64,000 nucleotides of DNA. It comes from Marisediminicola sp040546025 (lineage in GTDB: Bacteria > Actinomycetota > Actinomycetes > Actinomycetales > Microbacteriaceae). The notes below the pieces were generated by a model that was given only the letters and a program-made list of their open reading frames with translations, was not told the origin of the DNA and made no database searches. The number at the start of each line of letters is the position of its first letter. The first letter of the stretch is position 1. Positions 50,071 through 59,482 of the stretch are shown one piece after another. The stretch lies in assembly GCF_040546025.1 (NCBI RefSeq), contig NZ_JBEPNA010000001.1:310001-374000 (forward strand), written 5' to 3'. The translations under genes were made by a program, and so were the position numbers.

Positions 50071-51834
50071 CTACGCCGGCTGGGCGAGGCCGTCAGTCAG
50101 GTCGGCCAGGAGCGCCTCGCCGATCGGCTCAACCGCGAGAAGGGGCACGATGGCGACGTGATTGGTGATTGCGCGAACACGGTCGATCTGTACGAGCTCA
50201 TTCGCGGCGCGCTGGCGCAGGAACGCCGAGGAGGGGTGCGCGGCGGCAATGGAGTTGTTCACGACCCACGCCCAGGGATGGATTCCGGCCCGCTCGAGGT
50301 CCTGCTGCAGCTCCTCCGCCTCGAGCACCGGCGTCGTCTCGGCCAGGGTGACGAGAATCACCTTGGTCAGATCCGGATCCTGCAGTCGCATGAGCGGCGT
50401 CACGAACGGCATGCTGTCGCCGACCTGGCGGGCGATCTCCCGATGGTACGAGCCCGTAGCATCCAGTAGCAGGAGGGTGTGGCCGGTCGGTGCGGTGTCG
50501 ACCACGACGAACTTGCGACGGGACTCGTGGACCGCACGGGAGAACTCCCGAAAGACGGCGACCTCGTCGGTGCAGGGCGACATCAGGTCTTCGGCGAGCG
50601 CGGCCTTGCCGTCGGCGTCGAGATCCTTGCCTTTCGTGGCCATGACGTGCTCACGGTAGTCCCTGATCGCCTCGACAGGGTCGACGCGTGAAACCGTGAG
50701 CCCGCGGATGCTGCCGTGCAGGGTGTCGGTGAGATGGGCGGCCGGGTCTGTCGTGGTGAGGTGCACGTCGTGCCCGCGCTCGGCCAGCGCGACCGCGATC
50801 GCCGCGGCGATGGTGGTCTTGCCGACTCCTCCCTTGCCCATGCACAGCACAAGGCCGTGGTCGTCGCGTTCGAGGTCGTCCACGAGGAGTCGCAGTGGCG
50901 CGTCGGCAAGCTCCCGCACATCGCGGTCACCGGCGGGGGGTTCGGCGGATACCGCCGCGGAGAAGAGCTGGCCCAGCGCGGCGACGCCAACCATGTTGCC
51001 GGACCTCAGTTCGAGGAGGTCGCGGGGGAGTCCGGCGATCGTGTCGGGCATCGCCGCGATCGCGGCGGCCTCGCGATCTTGCACGGCCTGAGCAAGGGGT
51101 TCCTCGCCCGCAAGCGTCGGCAGGATGCCGTTGACGACGACGAAACCGCCGGCGATACCGATCTCGTTGAGTTCGCTGAACGTGCGATCGATCTCGGCGA
51201 GGGATGACGCCTGCGCGCGGCTGACGAGCACCAGACGGGTGCGCGACGGATCCGCGAGCGCGCGAACCGCCTGCGCGTAGACGGTCTTGTGCTTCTCGAG
51301 CCCGGACAGCGGGCCGAGGCAGGACGGGTCGCCCTCGCCGGCATCGAGGAACTCCGTCCAGGAGCCGGGCAGCTGCAGCAGCCTGATCGTGTGACCGGTC
51401 GGCGCCGTATCGAAGACGATGTGGTCGTACTCGCCGTAGGAGGTGTCATCGGTGAGCAGGCTGGTGAATTCGTCGAACGACGCGATCTCCGTCGTGCACG
51501 AACCGGAGAGGCTTTCGGCGATTCCAGCGAGCTCGCTGTCGGGAAGGAGCCCGCGCACTGGCGCGATGATGCGCTCGCGATAGGCCTCGGCGGCCTGCTC
51601 GGGGTTGATCTCGAGCGCGGCCAGGCGCGGGATCCCGTCGATCGGCGTGATCGTATTGCCGATCGTGATGCCGAAGACCTGGCCGATGTTCGAGGCCGGA
51701 TCGGTGCTCACGAGGAGCACGTTTAGTCCTCGGCCGGCGAGTTCCAGTGCTGTGGCGCAGGCGACAGAGGTCTTGCCCACACCGCCCTTGCCGGTGAAGA
51801 ACAGGAACCTCGGAGGGTGCTCCAGAAACTTCAT
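50071..51834 (-). CDS. arsA: Arsenite-stimulated ATPase
   Basis: ArsA drives arsenite efflux when joined to ArsB. The protein of 587 residues has two tandem ATPase halves, each with a GKGGVGKT P-loop (near residue 15 and near residue 330) and a D(T)APTGHT switch (both halves show DTAPTGHT), a hallmark of ArsA. I chose ATG 51834 (MKFLEHPP). arsD lies directly upstream with almost no gap. No arsB or acr3 pump gene is visible within the window. Confidence 0.93.
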   Translation of the reverse strand: MKFLEHPPRFLFFTGKGGVGKTSVACATALELAGRGLNVLLVSTDPASNIGQVFGITIGNTITPIDGIPRLAALEINPEQAAEAYRERIIAPVRGLLPDSELAGIAESLSGSCTTEIASFDEFTSLLTDDTSYGEYDHIVFDTAPTGHTIRLLQLPGSWTEFLDAGEGDPSCLGPLSGLEKHKTVYAQAVRALADPSRTRLVLVSRAQASSLAEIDRTFSELNEIGIAGGFVVVNGILPTLAGEEPLAQAVQDREAAAIAAMPDTIAGLPRDLLELRSGNMVGVAALGQLFSAAVSAEPPAGDRDVRELADAPLRLLVDDLERDDHGLVLCMGKGGVGKTTIAAAIAVALAERGHDVHLTTTDPAAHLTDTLHGSIRGLTVSRVDPVEAIRDYREHVMATKGKDLDADGKAALAEDLMSPCTDEVAVFREFSRAVHESRRKFVVVDTAPTGHTLLLLDATGSYHREIARQVGDSMPFVTPLMRLQDPDLTKVILVTLAETTPVLEAEELQQDLERAGIHPWAWVVNNSIAAAHPSSAFLRQRAANELVQIDRVRAITNHVAIVPLLAVEPIGEALLADLTDGLAQPA

Positions 51835-51839
51835 CGGTG

Positions 51840-52256
51840 TCAGCAGCAGCCGGTCGCGCCGCCGCAGCATCCGCCGGACGATTCCGTCAGGCCAAGCTCC
51901 GTTCGCGGCATGGCGCCTGTGGAGCTGGCTGCGCCCGTGGAGTTGGCTGCTCCGCCGAGGCCGGCGAGCTCGCGCAGCTGTTCGAGGCTCGGGTAGGCGC
52001 CCGTGGCGACGGTGACGCCATCGACGACGGTGAGGGGCAGGCCTTTCGACCCGACGGTGTGCATGAATCCGCGCACGGTCTCGTCGCTCGTGAAGGCAGT
52101 CGGGTCGCCGGCGAGGTTGTGGCGGGCGATGTCGGCGCCGAGGCCCTGGAGGTTGCGCACGTTCGCGGTGACCTCGACGAGCGACTTGTCGACGTCGGCT
52201 CCGCAGACGCCGGTGTCGCAGCAGAGGGCGGCTTCGTAGATACGGATTGTGGGCAC
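51840..52256 (-). CDS. arsD: Arsenic metallochaperone
   Basis: ArsD carries arsenite from glutathione-like thiols to ArsA and raises its activity. The 138-residue protein has the As(III) site Cys12-Cys13-x4-Cys18 (CCDTGVC), then a thioredoxin-like fold. Its C-terminal tail has Cys pairs GGCCGGATGCC, as in longer ArsD proteins. AGGAG precedes the ATG. It lies between arsR and arsA. Confidence 0.93.
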   Translation of the reverse strand: MPTIRIYEAALCCDTGVCGADVDKSLVEVTANVRNLQGLGADIARHNLAGDPTAFTSDETVRGFMHTVGSKGLPLTVVDGVTVATGAYPSLEQLRELAGLGGAANSTGAASSTGAMPRTELGLTESSGGCCGGATGCC

Positions 52257-52285
52257 GGTGTTCTCCTTAGGTCATGCTCGTTGGG

Positions 52286-52675
52286 TCATGCGCTGCATGA
52301 TCGGCTGTCGGTCTGGTCGCCGTCATCCAGTTGGATGGCGACGCCCATGGCGCGGATGGCGTTGGTCTCTACCGCGTAGTGCACGCTCATGCCGCGGCGC
52401 TCCTTCGAGACCAGGCCGGCTCTCTCGAGCGTCTTGAGGTGATGGCTCACGGTCGGTTCCGATAGGCCCACGACGGGAGCGAGGTCGCAGGTGCACGCCT
52501 CCCGGCCGGGCTGGCTGAGCATGAACGCGATCAGCCTGAGCCGCGTCGGGTCGGCGAGCGCCTTCAACCGGATCGCCAACCGCACGGCATCCTCGACCGG
52601 AAACTCGGGCGTGGAGGCGAGCGGCGCGCAGCAGATCGGCGAGATGTCGTCGAGGACCGGGAGCGACTTGGGCAT
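52286..52675 (-). CDS. arsR: ArsR family arsenic-responsive repressor
   Basis: The 129-residue protein is a winged-helix ArsR/SmtB repressor. The DNA-binding helix is in GLSEPTVSHHLKTLERAGLV. Candidate As(III) ligands are the Cys pair in SPICCAP near the N-terminus and ACTCDLAP before the recognition helix, plus a Cys near the C-terminus. It leads arsD and arsA on the same strand. A palindrome that can serve as its operator lies just upstream. Confidence 0.92.
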   Translation of the reverse strand: MPKSLPVLDDISPICCAPLASTPEFPVEDAVRLAIRLKALADPTRLRLIAFMLSQPGREACTCDLAPVVGLSEPTVSHHLKTLERAGLVSKERRGMSVHYAVETNAIRAMGVAIQLDDGDQTDSRSCSA

Positions 52676-52682
52676 AGCGCCA

Positions 52683-52709
52683 TTGTCACACTTATTCGAT
52701 GTGTGTCAA
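52683..52709. promoter_or_regulatory. ArsR operator / ars promoter
   Basis: Read on the minus strand, TTGACACAC and GTGTGACAA form an inverted repeat (8 of 9 bases) around ATCGAATAA. TTGACA also serves as a -35 box, and GACAAT 16 nt on as a -10. The site ends 8 nt before the arsR ATG. It fits autorepression by ArsR. Confidence 0.6.
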
Positions 52710-52741
52710 AGAGGTATGTGGTTTCGACACGGTCGAGAGGG

Positions 52742-52814
52742 TGGGCCCCGTCGGACTCGAACCGACGACCCGCGGATTAAAAGTCCGATGCTCTACCAAC
52801 TGAGCTAGAGGCCC
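52742..52814 (-). tRNA. tRNA-Lys (anticodon TTT)
   Basis: On the minus strand the gene begins GGGCCTC and ends GGGGCCC plus the discriminator A, giving a 7-bp acceptor stem with one G-T pair. The D-loop has AGCTCAGTTGGTAGAGC, the anticodon loop ACTTTTAA contains TTT, and the T arm is GTCGGGTTCGAGTCCGAC. CCA is not encoded. The length is 73 nt. It stands alone between arsR and the hypothetical gene. Confidence 0.97.
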
Positions 52815-52862
52815 CTGCCAGACAAATCTACCGGGCTTTTTCGGGCCGCGCGGCGACTGGCA

Positions 52863-52868
52863 TAGTCT
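52863..52868 (+). promoter_or_regulatory. Candidate -10 box before the 209-aa gene
   Basis: TAGTCT lies 8 nt before the ATG at 52877, with no ribosome binding site. It may direct a leaderless or very short-leader mRNA. Confidence 0.3.
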
Positions 52869-52876
52869 GGACTGCG

Positions 52877-53506
52877 ATGACCGACGAGTTCCACAAGCCA
52901 ACCCAATTCTCGGGCGCAAAGTTCGAGAGCATGATGGGCGGCGACGACCCAGCCCAGATCAGCCGTGTCGCCCATGAGACGGCGCACGCGCTGCTCGCCC
53001 GCGTGCGGTTCAGCTCCGACCCCGGAGTCGTCGAGCGGCTCGTCGCCTACACCGACGACCACGGCATCGATGCGATCGCCGAACTCTGGTCGCGCGCGAG
53101 CGCGAGATCGCTGCCGGGGGCGCTCTGGCGCATCTACCTCATGCGGGCCCTCATCCGACAGGATGCCCAGGGCACGAGCTTCTACTACCAGCGCGGCACC
53201 GAGATGGCCGCGACAATCGACCCCGTGGTCGCCGGGGCGACGAGCCCGACCGGGCCGGCCGAGATCATCCAACTCGCGGACGAGATCCTGCGAGGGGTAT
53301 TCGACGGCGACTTCGGCATCGCACTGGACCGCGCGGCCGCGTTCTGCCGCGTCACGTCGACCGGAGCGGCGAGCGTCGCGGACGACATCGAGGTCACTGA
53401 TCCGGCGCGCGCGACGGAGCTCACGACCAAGGCGCTGCGCCTCTCGCACACTGCGAGCGAGTTCACCGCGTGCGCTCGCTCGTGGCGAAGCGGCACACTG
53501 GATTGA
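52877..53506 (+). CDS. Conserved hypothetical protein (209 aa)
   Basis: The soluble, Ala-rich, mostly helical protein begins MTDEFHKPTQFSGAKFESMM and contains ARSLPGALWRIYLMRALIRQDA. No signal peptide, membrane segment or catalytic motif is seen. It resembles proteins conserved in Microbacteriaceae without known function. It follows the tRNA gene. The next 237 bp before the sigma factor hold no gene; TGCTTAGACT occurs twice there (53522 and 53754). Confidence 0.75.
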   Translation: MTDEFHKPTQFSGAKFESMMGGDDPAQISRVAHETAHALLARVRFSSDPGVVERLVAYTDDHGIDAIAELWSRASARSLPGALWRIYLMRALIRQDAQGTSFYYQRGTEMAATIDPVVAGATSPTGPAEIIQLADEILRGVFDGDFGIALDRAAAFCRVTSTGAASVADDIEVTDPARATELTTKALRLSHTASEFTACARSWRSGTLD

Positions 53507-53743
53507 CGCAGCCGGCTGTGCTTAGACTGGTACTTGGCCTTCGGGCCATGGCCGGACCGCAGTAACCCCGGGCTCCAATATTCGCCGCCTAGAGCGGCCG
53601 CACGCCGAGAGGCGTTCTGCGGTTCGGCCACACCCTCACAGCCTGCTCATGCGTGCCGCCGACCAATCCAATCTGGCGTCCGCTGCGAATCAAGAGCATG
53701 ACAATCGCGTGTGGTGCACCCGCGGCGCACGCGATGGTGGGGA

Positions 53744-54358
53744 ATGTTTGGCATGCTTAGACTCGTGCCCAGCATCAGTGAACCCAGTAAGGACTTTGCG
53801 TCCGACGTGGAGAGCGTCTCGAAGGAGGCACTTCTGCATCGCATCGCGGACGGCGATCAGCAGGCGTTCAGTCGGCTGTACGACGACGTTGCCCCCCGAG
53901 TTCTCGGTCTCATCCGTCGTCTGCTCATTGATCACGCACAGTCCGAAGAAGTAGCCCAGGAAGTCTTCCTGGAGATTTGGCAGACCGCCTCTCGTTTCGA
54001 CGAGAACAAGGGTGGCGCGTCAACGTGGATTCTGACAATGGCGCACAGGCGTGCCGTCGATAGAATCCGATCGTCGCAGTCCTCCCGGGATCGCGACACC
54101 AAAGTCGGAATCCGGGACTTTGCCCCGGAGTACGATCACGTATCAGAAACAGTTGAAGTCACCATCGAGCACGAGAGGGTGAAGGAGGCCATGGCGCGAT
54201 TGACCGAATTGCAACGTCAGGCCGTCTCCCTCGCGTACTACGGCGGCTACAGCCACAGCGAGGTCGCGACGCTCCTCAAGGTGCCAATCGGCACGGTGAA
54301 GACCCGCCTTCGTGACGGCATGATCAGACTTCGCGATGAACTGGGAGTCGCATCGTGA
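53744..54358 (+). CDS. sigK: ECF sigma factor, SigK type
   Basis: The sigma-70 region 2 includes DGDQQAFSRLYDDVAPRVLGLI and RRAVDRIRSSQ; region 4 includes MARLTELQRQAVSLAYYGGYSHSEVATLL and VPIGTVKTRLRDGM. These match the SigK/RpoE group. It would direct RNA polymerase to stress or envelope genes and be held by the adjacent anti-sigma factor. The start is uncertain: ATG 53744, ATG 53753 and GTG 53765 are all in frame. The GTG of the anti-sigma gene overlaps the stop. Confidence 0.9.
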   Translation: MFGMLRLVPSISEPSKDFASDVESVSKEALLHRIADGDQQAFSRLYDDVAPRVLGLIRRLLIDHAQSEEVAQEVFLEIWQTASRFDENKGGASTWILTMAHRRAVDRIRSSQSSRDRDTKVGIRDFAPEYDHVSETVEVTIEHERVKEAMARLTELQRQAVSLAYYGGYSHSEVATLLKVPIGTVKTRLRDGMIRLRDELGVAS

Positions 54359-55227
54359 CCGAACGCGATGAATTGCACCTCCTCACCGGGGCGTATGCAC
54401 TCAACGCCCTTGACGAGTCCGAACGGGCTGCCGTCGAAAACTACCTTGCCCAATCAGAAGAAGCCCGAACGGAGGTGACCGAATTGTCTAACACTGCAAT
54501 GATGCTGGGACTCGCGTCCCCGCCGGTGACCCCATCGCCCGAGTTCAAGGCCAACCTGATGGCGCTGATTTCAGCCACCCCTCAGCTCGGGAACGAACGG
54601 GCCTCGCACGCGGAGACGGATGCCGCGGTCACGCCGCTTGTCGCCGTGCCCCCGCTTCCGACCGTCGCGGCCGACGCCGTCCCCACCAACGAGCACCAAG
54701 CCAGCATCCGCAAGATTGCCGCAGGCACCAGCCGCAGCGCCGAAACACGCGCACACGCCCGCTGGTACCGCAGGCCCATGACGATGCTCGTTGCGGCCGC
54801 GGCGGCCGTCGCGCTGTTCGCCGGCGGGACTGTCGTGGGGCAGCAGTTCACCGACGCGACCTACCAGGACGCGATGGCCCAAGCCGCGAACCTCGCGGAA
54901 CTGACAGCCGCGCCCGATGTCGAACGCTCCGAGTCGTCGGTGAGCGGCGGCGGAACGGCCACCCTCGTCTGGTCCGAGTCGCTCCAGCGTTCGGCGATGA
55001 TGTTCGACGCCCTCCCCGAGCTCACCGGGGACCGCGTCTACCAGCTCTGGTACATCGGCGAATCCGGCGCCGTCGGCGCAGGCACCTTCAGTGCGTCGGC
55101 AGAGCAGGACTGGCGAATACTCGAGGGCTCGATCGGCGAGGCGAGCGCCGTCGGCGTGACAGTGGAGCCGAAGGGCGGCTCCGAGCAGCCGACGACGACG
55201 CCGATCGTGGTAATCGAAGACGCCTGA
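54355..55227 (+). CDS. rskA: Anti-sigma factor (RskA-like)
   Basis: The 290-residue protein has an N-terminal sigma-binding domain (LHLLTGAYALNALDESERAAVENYL) without the zinc-binding Cys/His of ZAS proteins. One transmembrane helix follows near residue 145 (MTMLVAAAAAVALFAGGTVVG). The extracytoplasmic RskA domain has YQLWYIGESGAVGAGTF. The single-pass layout fits SigK control by regulated proteolysis. The GTG overlaps the sigma factor stop by 4 nt. Confidence 0.92.
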   Translation: MTERDELHLLTGAYALNALDESERAAVENYLAQSEEARTEVTELSNTAMMLGLASPPVTPSPEFKANLMALISATPQLGNERASHAETDAAVTPLVAVPPLPTVAADAVPTNEHQASIRKIAAGTSRSAETRAHARWYRRPMTMLVAAAAAVALFAGGTVVGQQFTDATYQDAMAQAANLAELTAAPDVERSESSVSGGGTATLVWSESLQRSAMMFDALPELTGDRVYQLWYIGESGAVGAGTFSASAEQDWRILEGSIGEASAVGVTVEPKGGSEQPTTTPIVVIEDA

Positions 55228-55241
55228 CCCGCAGCGCAGCA

Positions 55242-55273
55242 ATGCCCCCGTGCCCATGAGGTCGCGGGGGCAT
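55242..55273. terminator. Bidirectional terminator between rskA and pstB
   Basis: ATGCCCCCG (55242-55250) pairs perfectly with CGGGGGCAT (55265-55273) across a 14-nt loop. It fills the gap between the convergent anti-sigma and pstB genes, so it can end both transcripts. Confidence 0.75.
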
Positions 55274-55287
55274 TCGTCTGCCGGGGC

Positions 55288-56067
<780 letters not shown>

Positions 56068-56097
56068 AGGTTTCCTTTAGGTCTGACGGGTGCAGTG

Positions 56098-57186
56098 TTA
56101 GCGGCCGAGCTTGGGCGAGAAGAACTTCGCGATAAGCCTGGCGATGAGGTTGAGGGCCATGACGATGAGCACGAGGGTGAGGGCTGCGGCCCAGGCCCGG
56201 TCGAGGTAGGACTGCACGTCGGTGCCTGGCGTCGAGTACTGGGTGTACACGAACACGGGCAGGGTCATGATTCGGTTGTTGAACAGGTCGTAGTTCATGC
56301 TCGCCGTGAAGCCGGCGATGATGAGCAACGGTGCGGTCTCTCCGATCACCCTGGCGATCGCCAGCGTGACGCCCGTGGTGATTCCCGCGATCGACGTGGG
56401 GATGACCACCTTGAGAATCGTCAGCCACTTCGGAACGCCGAGGGCATATGCGGCCTCGCGCAGCTCGTTGGGAACGATCTTCAGCATCTCCTCCGACGAC
56501 CGCACGACAACGGGGATCATGAGCAGCGACAGTGCCACCGCGCCGCCGAATCCGAACCGGATGCCGGGATCATTCGTGATCAGGGAGAAGAACGCGAACG
56601 CGAACAGTCCGGCGACGATCGACGGAATGCCGGTCATCACGTCGACGAAGAAGGTGATTGCACGCGCGACGGCACCCTGCCCGTACTCGACGAGGTAGAT
56701 GGCGGTCAGCAGCCCAACGGGAACCGAGATGACGGTGGCCATGCCGGTGATCAGGAGTGTGCCCGTGATTGCGTGCAGTGCGCCGCCGCCTTCGCCGACG
56801 ACGTTGCGCATCGACTGGCTGAAGAACGCGGGGTCGAACCGGGAGAGCCCGTTACCGAGCACGGTCGAGACGAGCGACAGGAGCGGGATGAGGGCGATCA
56901 GAAACGCAGTGACGACGAGCGAGGTGACCAGCCTGTTGCGCGCTTGGCGGCCCCCCTCGACCAGGAAGGAGAGTACGAAAAGCATGATGTTGAACAGCAC
57001 GGTGCCGAAGAAGACCGCACCGACGATCGAGTAGTCGCCGCCTGTGCTGAGCTGAACGATCGCGAAGACCCCGGCCGCGACCGCCCAGCATCCGGCGAGG
57101 ATCGCCCACGTGGCCCACTTGGGCAGCCTGCTGGCGGTGAGCGTGTTGGTTATGCCGGTGGTCGCCGGTGCGATGGAGGTGGTCAC
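56098..57186 (-). CDS. pstA: Phosphate ABC transporter permease PstA
   Basis: The 362-residue membrane protein has an N-terminal extension with several helices and then the PstA permease core: GIPSIVAGLFAFAFF, SSEEMLKIVPNELREAAYALGVPKW and VIGETAPLLIIAGF. It is somewhat longer than E. coli PstA because of the N-terminal helices. The GTG overlaps the pstC stop by one base (TAGTG). Confidence 0.95.
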   Translation of the reverse strand: MTTSIAPATTGITNTLTASRLPKWATWAILAGCWAVAAGVFAIVQLSTGGDYSIVGAVFFGTVLFNIMLFVLSFLVEGGRQARNRLVTSLVVTAFLIALIPLLSLVSTVLGNGLSRFDPAFFSQSMRNVVGEGGGALHAITGTLLITGMATVISVPVGLLTAIYLVEYGQGAVARAITFFVDVMTGIPSIVAGLFAFAFFSLITNDPGIRFGFGGAVALSLLMIPVVVRSSEEMLKIVPNELREAAYALGVPKWLTILKVVIPTSIAGITTGVTLAIARVIGETAPLLIIAGFTASMNYDLFNNRIMTLPVFVYTQYSTPGTDVQSYLDRAWAAALTLVLIVMALNLIARLIAKFFSPKLGR

Positions 57187-58118
57187 TAGTTCGCTCCAGA
57201 GAACGCCTTGCGGCGATTGACGACAAATCGGGCGATCGAGTTGATGACGAGGGTGATGATGAAGAGAATGAGGCCCGTCGCGATGAGCGCGTTGACGCCG
57301 ACACCGTACGCGTCCGGGAACTTCAGCGCGATGTTTCCTGCGATCGTGGACGGGTTCGTCGAGCTCGTCAGGACGAAGCTGATCACCACCGCGGGCGAGA
57401 GCACCATGGCGACAACCATCGTCTCGCCGAGTGCTCGGCCGAGCCCGAGCATCGCGGCCGAGACGATACCGGCGCGGCCGAAGGGAAGCACGGCCATCTG
57501 GATCATTTCGAGACGGGTGGCGCCGAGGGCCAGCGCCGCCTCCTCGTGCAGTCGCGGGGTCTGCAGGAAGATCTCCCGCGAGAGCGCGGTGATGATCGGG
57601 ATGATCATGACGGCAAGCACGATGGCGACGGTGAGGACGGTGCGGCCGGTGCCGGAGACCGGCGGCGCGAACAGCGGGAACCAGCCGAAGTTGGTGACGA
57701 GCCAGTCATAGAACGGCGTGAGGAACGGGGCGAGGACCTTGATGCCCCAGAGACCGAAGACGACCGAGGGAACTGCGGCGAGGAGGTCGATGACATAGCC
57801 GAGCCCCTGGGCGATGCGGCGGGGGGCGTAGTGCGAAATGAAGAGAGCGATGCCGATTGACAGTGGGAAGGCGATGAGGAGCGCGATGGCGGCGGCCCAG
57901 ACCGTTCCGAAAGCGAGGGGGGCGACATAGGCCCAGAAGCTCGTCGGGGATCCCTCGAGTTCGGCCGGGTCGGCAACGAGTGCGGGGATGCTCTGAACGA
58001 TGAGGAACAGGGCGACGGCCGCGAGGGCCACGAGGATGAGCACCCCGGCGATGAGGGTGCTGCCGGAGAAGATGCGGTCTGCGGGGCGGACCTTCGCGCG
58101 TGGTATCGCTGCTGTCAT
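57186..58118 (-). CDS. pstC: Phosphate ABC transporter permease PstC
   Basis: The 310-residue membrane protein has AAVPSVVFGLWGIKVLAPFL, LHEEAALALGATRLEMIQMAVLPFGRAGIVSA and GRALGETMVVAMVL, the PstC permease loop. I chose ATG 58118 (MTAAIPRAK), with GGAAGAAC-type purines upstream, over an extended frame that starts in the pstS-pstC gap. It pairs with PstA. Confidence 0.95.
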   Translation of the reverse strand: MTAAIPRAKVRPADRIFSGSTLIAGVLILVALAAVALFLIVQSIPALVADPAELEGSPTSFWAYVAPLAFGTVWAAAIALLIAFPLSIGIALFISHYAPRRIAQGLGYVIDLLAAVPSVVFGLWGIKVLAPFLTPFYDWLVTNFGWFPLFAPPVSGTGRTVLTVAIVLAVMIIPIITALSREIFLQTPRLHEEAALALGATRLEMIQMAVLPFGRAGIVSAAMLGLGRALGETMVVAMVLSPAVVISFVLTSSTNPSTIAGNIALKFPDAYGVGVNALIATGLILFIITLVINSIARFVVNRRKAFSGAN

Positions 58119-58244
58119 GGTGGTTCTTCCTGCGGCCCGTCTGCTGGGGGTGGGGGGAGGCTGAGGGGCGGGGCCCAATCGGCAAGCTGCGGCGACACGT
58201 GTCGAAGACACGGTCGCCGCAGCCAGTCGACGCGGTTTACGCTA

Positions 58245-59339
58245 CTAGCTCATGATGTCGATTGCAGCCGTCACCTTCTCGAAGAGCGTGTCGGAGATCG
58301 GAGCCGAACCGGCATCTGCCGCGGCGACCGCCTGGCCCTCGGGGCTCGCCATGTAGGTGAAGTAGTCCTTCACGAGCGCACCCTGGTCGGAGTCGGCGTA
58401 CGTTTCGCAGCCGACGAGGTAGGCGACGAGCACAACCGGGTAGGCGTCGCTGTCGGGAGTGCGGTCGAGTTCGATCGAGAGGTCGAAGTCGGGGCGTCCC
58501 TCGATGAACGGCGAGGCGTCCACAATGGCCGCTGCGGCCTCGGGGGAGTACTCGACGAACTCGGCGCCGACCTGGACGGCGACGGTTCCGAGCTCACCGG
58601 CGCGCGAGGCATCCGCGTAGCCGATGGTGCCGGTTCCGTTGGTCACCGCGTCGACGACACCGGAGGTGCCCTGTGCGGCCTCGCCGGACTCGATCGGCCA
58701 GACGCCGTCGGCTTCGTAGGTCCAGACATCGGGGGCGGCTGCAGCGAGGTAGTCGGTGAAGTTCTCGGTCGTGCCGGAGTCGTCCGAGCGGTGTACGGGG
58801 GTGATGCTCGTCGCCGGGAGCTCGACGCCCTCGTTCAGCGCGGCGATCTCCGGCGCATCCCACGACGTGATCTCGCCGGCGAAGATGCCCGCGATGGTCG
58901 CGGGGTCGAGGTTGAGCGAGTCGATGCCGTCGAGGCTGAAGATCACGGCGATCGGCGAGACGTAGAGCGGGAGCTGCACGATGCCGCTGTCGGGTGCGCA
59001 CGCGGCGAAGCCGCCGGCGGCGACCTCTTCGTCGTTGAATGCGCGGTCGGTTCCCGCGAAGTCGCTGCCGCCGGCGAGGAAGGTCTCGCGACCGGCTCCG
59101 GAGCCGGAGGGGTCGTAGTTGATGGTGACACCCTCGTTGGCCGTCTGGTACTCGGCGATCCAGGTCTCCTGCGCCGCGCCGACGGCGGACGAACCCGCGC
59201 CGACCAGGGTGCCGGTGAGCTCGGAGCCCGAGTCGGACTCGGTCGGCGTGGCCCCGCCCTCGTTGGTTGCGCAGGAGGAGAGCAGGATGGTGCCGGCTAT
59301 GGCGATGACGGCCGCGCGGCCGAGACGTGTGGAGTTCAC
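58245..59339 (-). CDS. pstS: Phosphate-binding lipoprotein PstS
   Basis: The 364-residue protein has a signal with lipobox LLSSCATN. The mature domain has LVGAGSSAVGAAQETWIAEYQ and NYDPSGSGAGRETFLAGGSDFAGTDRAF, the phosphate-binding loops, and later VHRSDDSGTTENFTDYL. It captures phosphate outside the cell for PstCAB. The GTG has AAGGGA 6 nt upstream. A PHO box lies about 95 bp upstream. Confidence 0.96.
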   Translation of the reverse strand: MNSTRLGRAAVIAIAGTILLSSCATNEGGATPTESDSGSELTGTLVGAGSSAVGAAQETWIAEYQTANEGVTINYDPSGSGAGRETFLAGGSDFAGTDRAFNDEEVAAGGFAACAPDSGIVQLPLYVSPIAVIFSLDGIDSLNLDPATIAGIFAGEITSWDAPEIAALNEGVELPATSITPVHRSDDSGTTENFTDYLAAAAPDVWTYEADGVWPIESGEAAQGTSGVVDAVTNGTGTIGYADASRAGELGTVAVQVGAEFVEYSPEAAAAIVDASPFIEGRPDFDLSIELDRTPDSDAYPVVLVAYLVGCETYADSDQGALVKDYFTYMASPEGQAVAAADAGSAPISDTLFEKVTAAIDIMS

Positions 59340-59434
59340 GATGTTCCCTTCGGGAGGTGCTGTTTGCTGTGGTGGGCCGGTGCTGGCCCACGACGTGACG
59401 TTACTCAGTGCCCATGACCACGTTCGACTGTTTT

Positions 59435-59452
59435 GGTGAACGGAAGGTGAAC
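59435..59452 (-). promoter_or_regulatory. PHO box (PhoP binding site) upstream of pstS
   Basis: On the minus strand GTTCACC occurs twice at an 11-nt period (GTTCACCTTCC, then GTTCACC), followed by AAAA. Two GTTCAYC units 11 bp apart are the actinobacterial PhoP site known from Streptomyces. Its place upstream of pstS fits phosphate-starvation induction. Confidence 0.8.
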
Positions 59453-59482
59453 AACCCGCGAACGCCGTACCCGCTACGGGCG

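Noticed and set aside
52742..52814. tRNA-Lys as the attachment site of an island holding the ars genes
   Set aside because: No second copy of the tRNA 3' end was seen near the ars genes, and no integrase is present.
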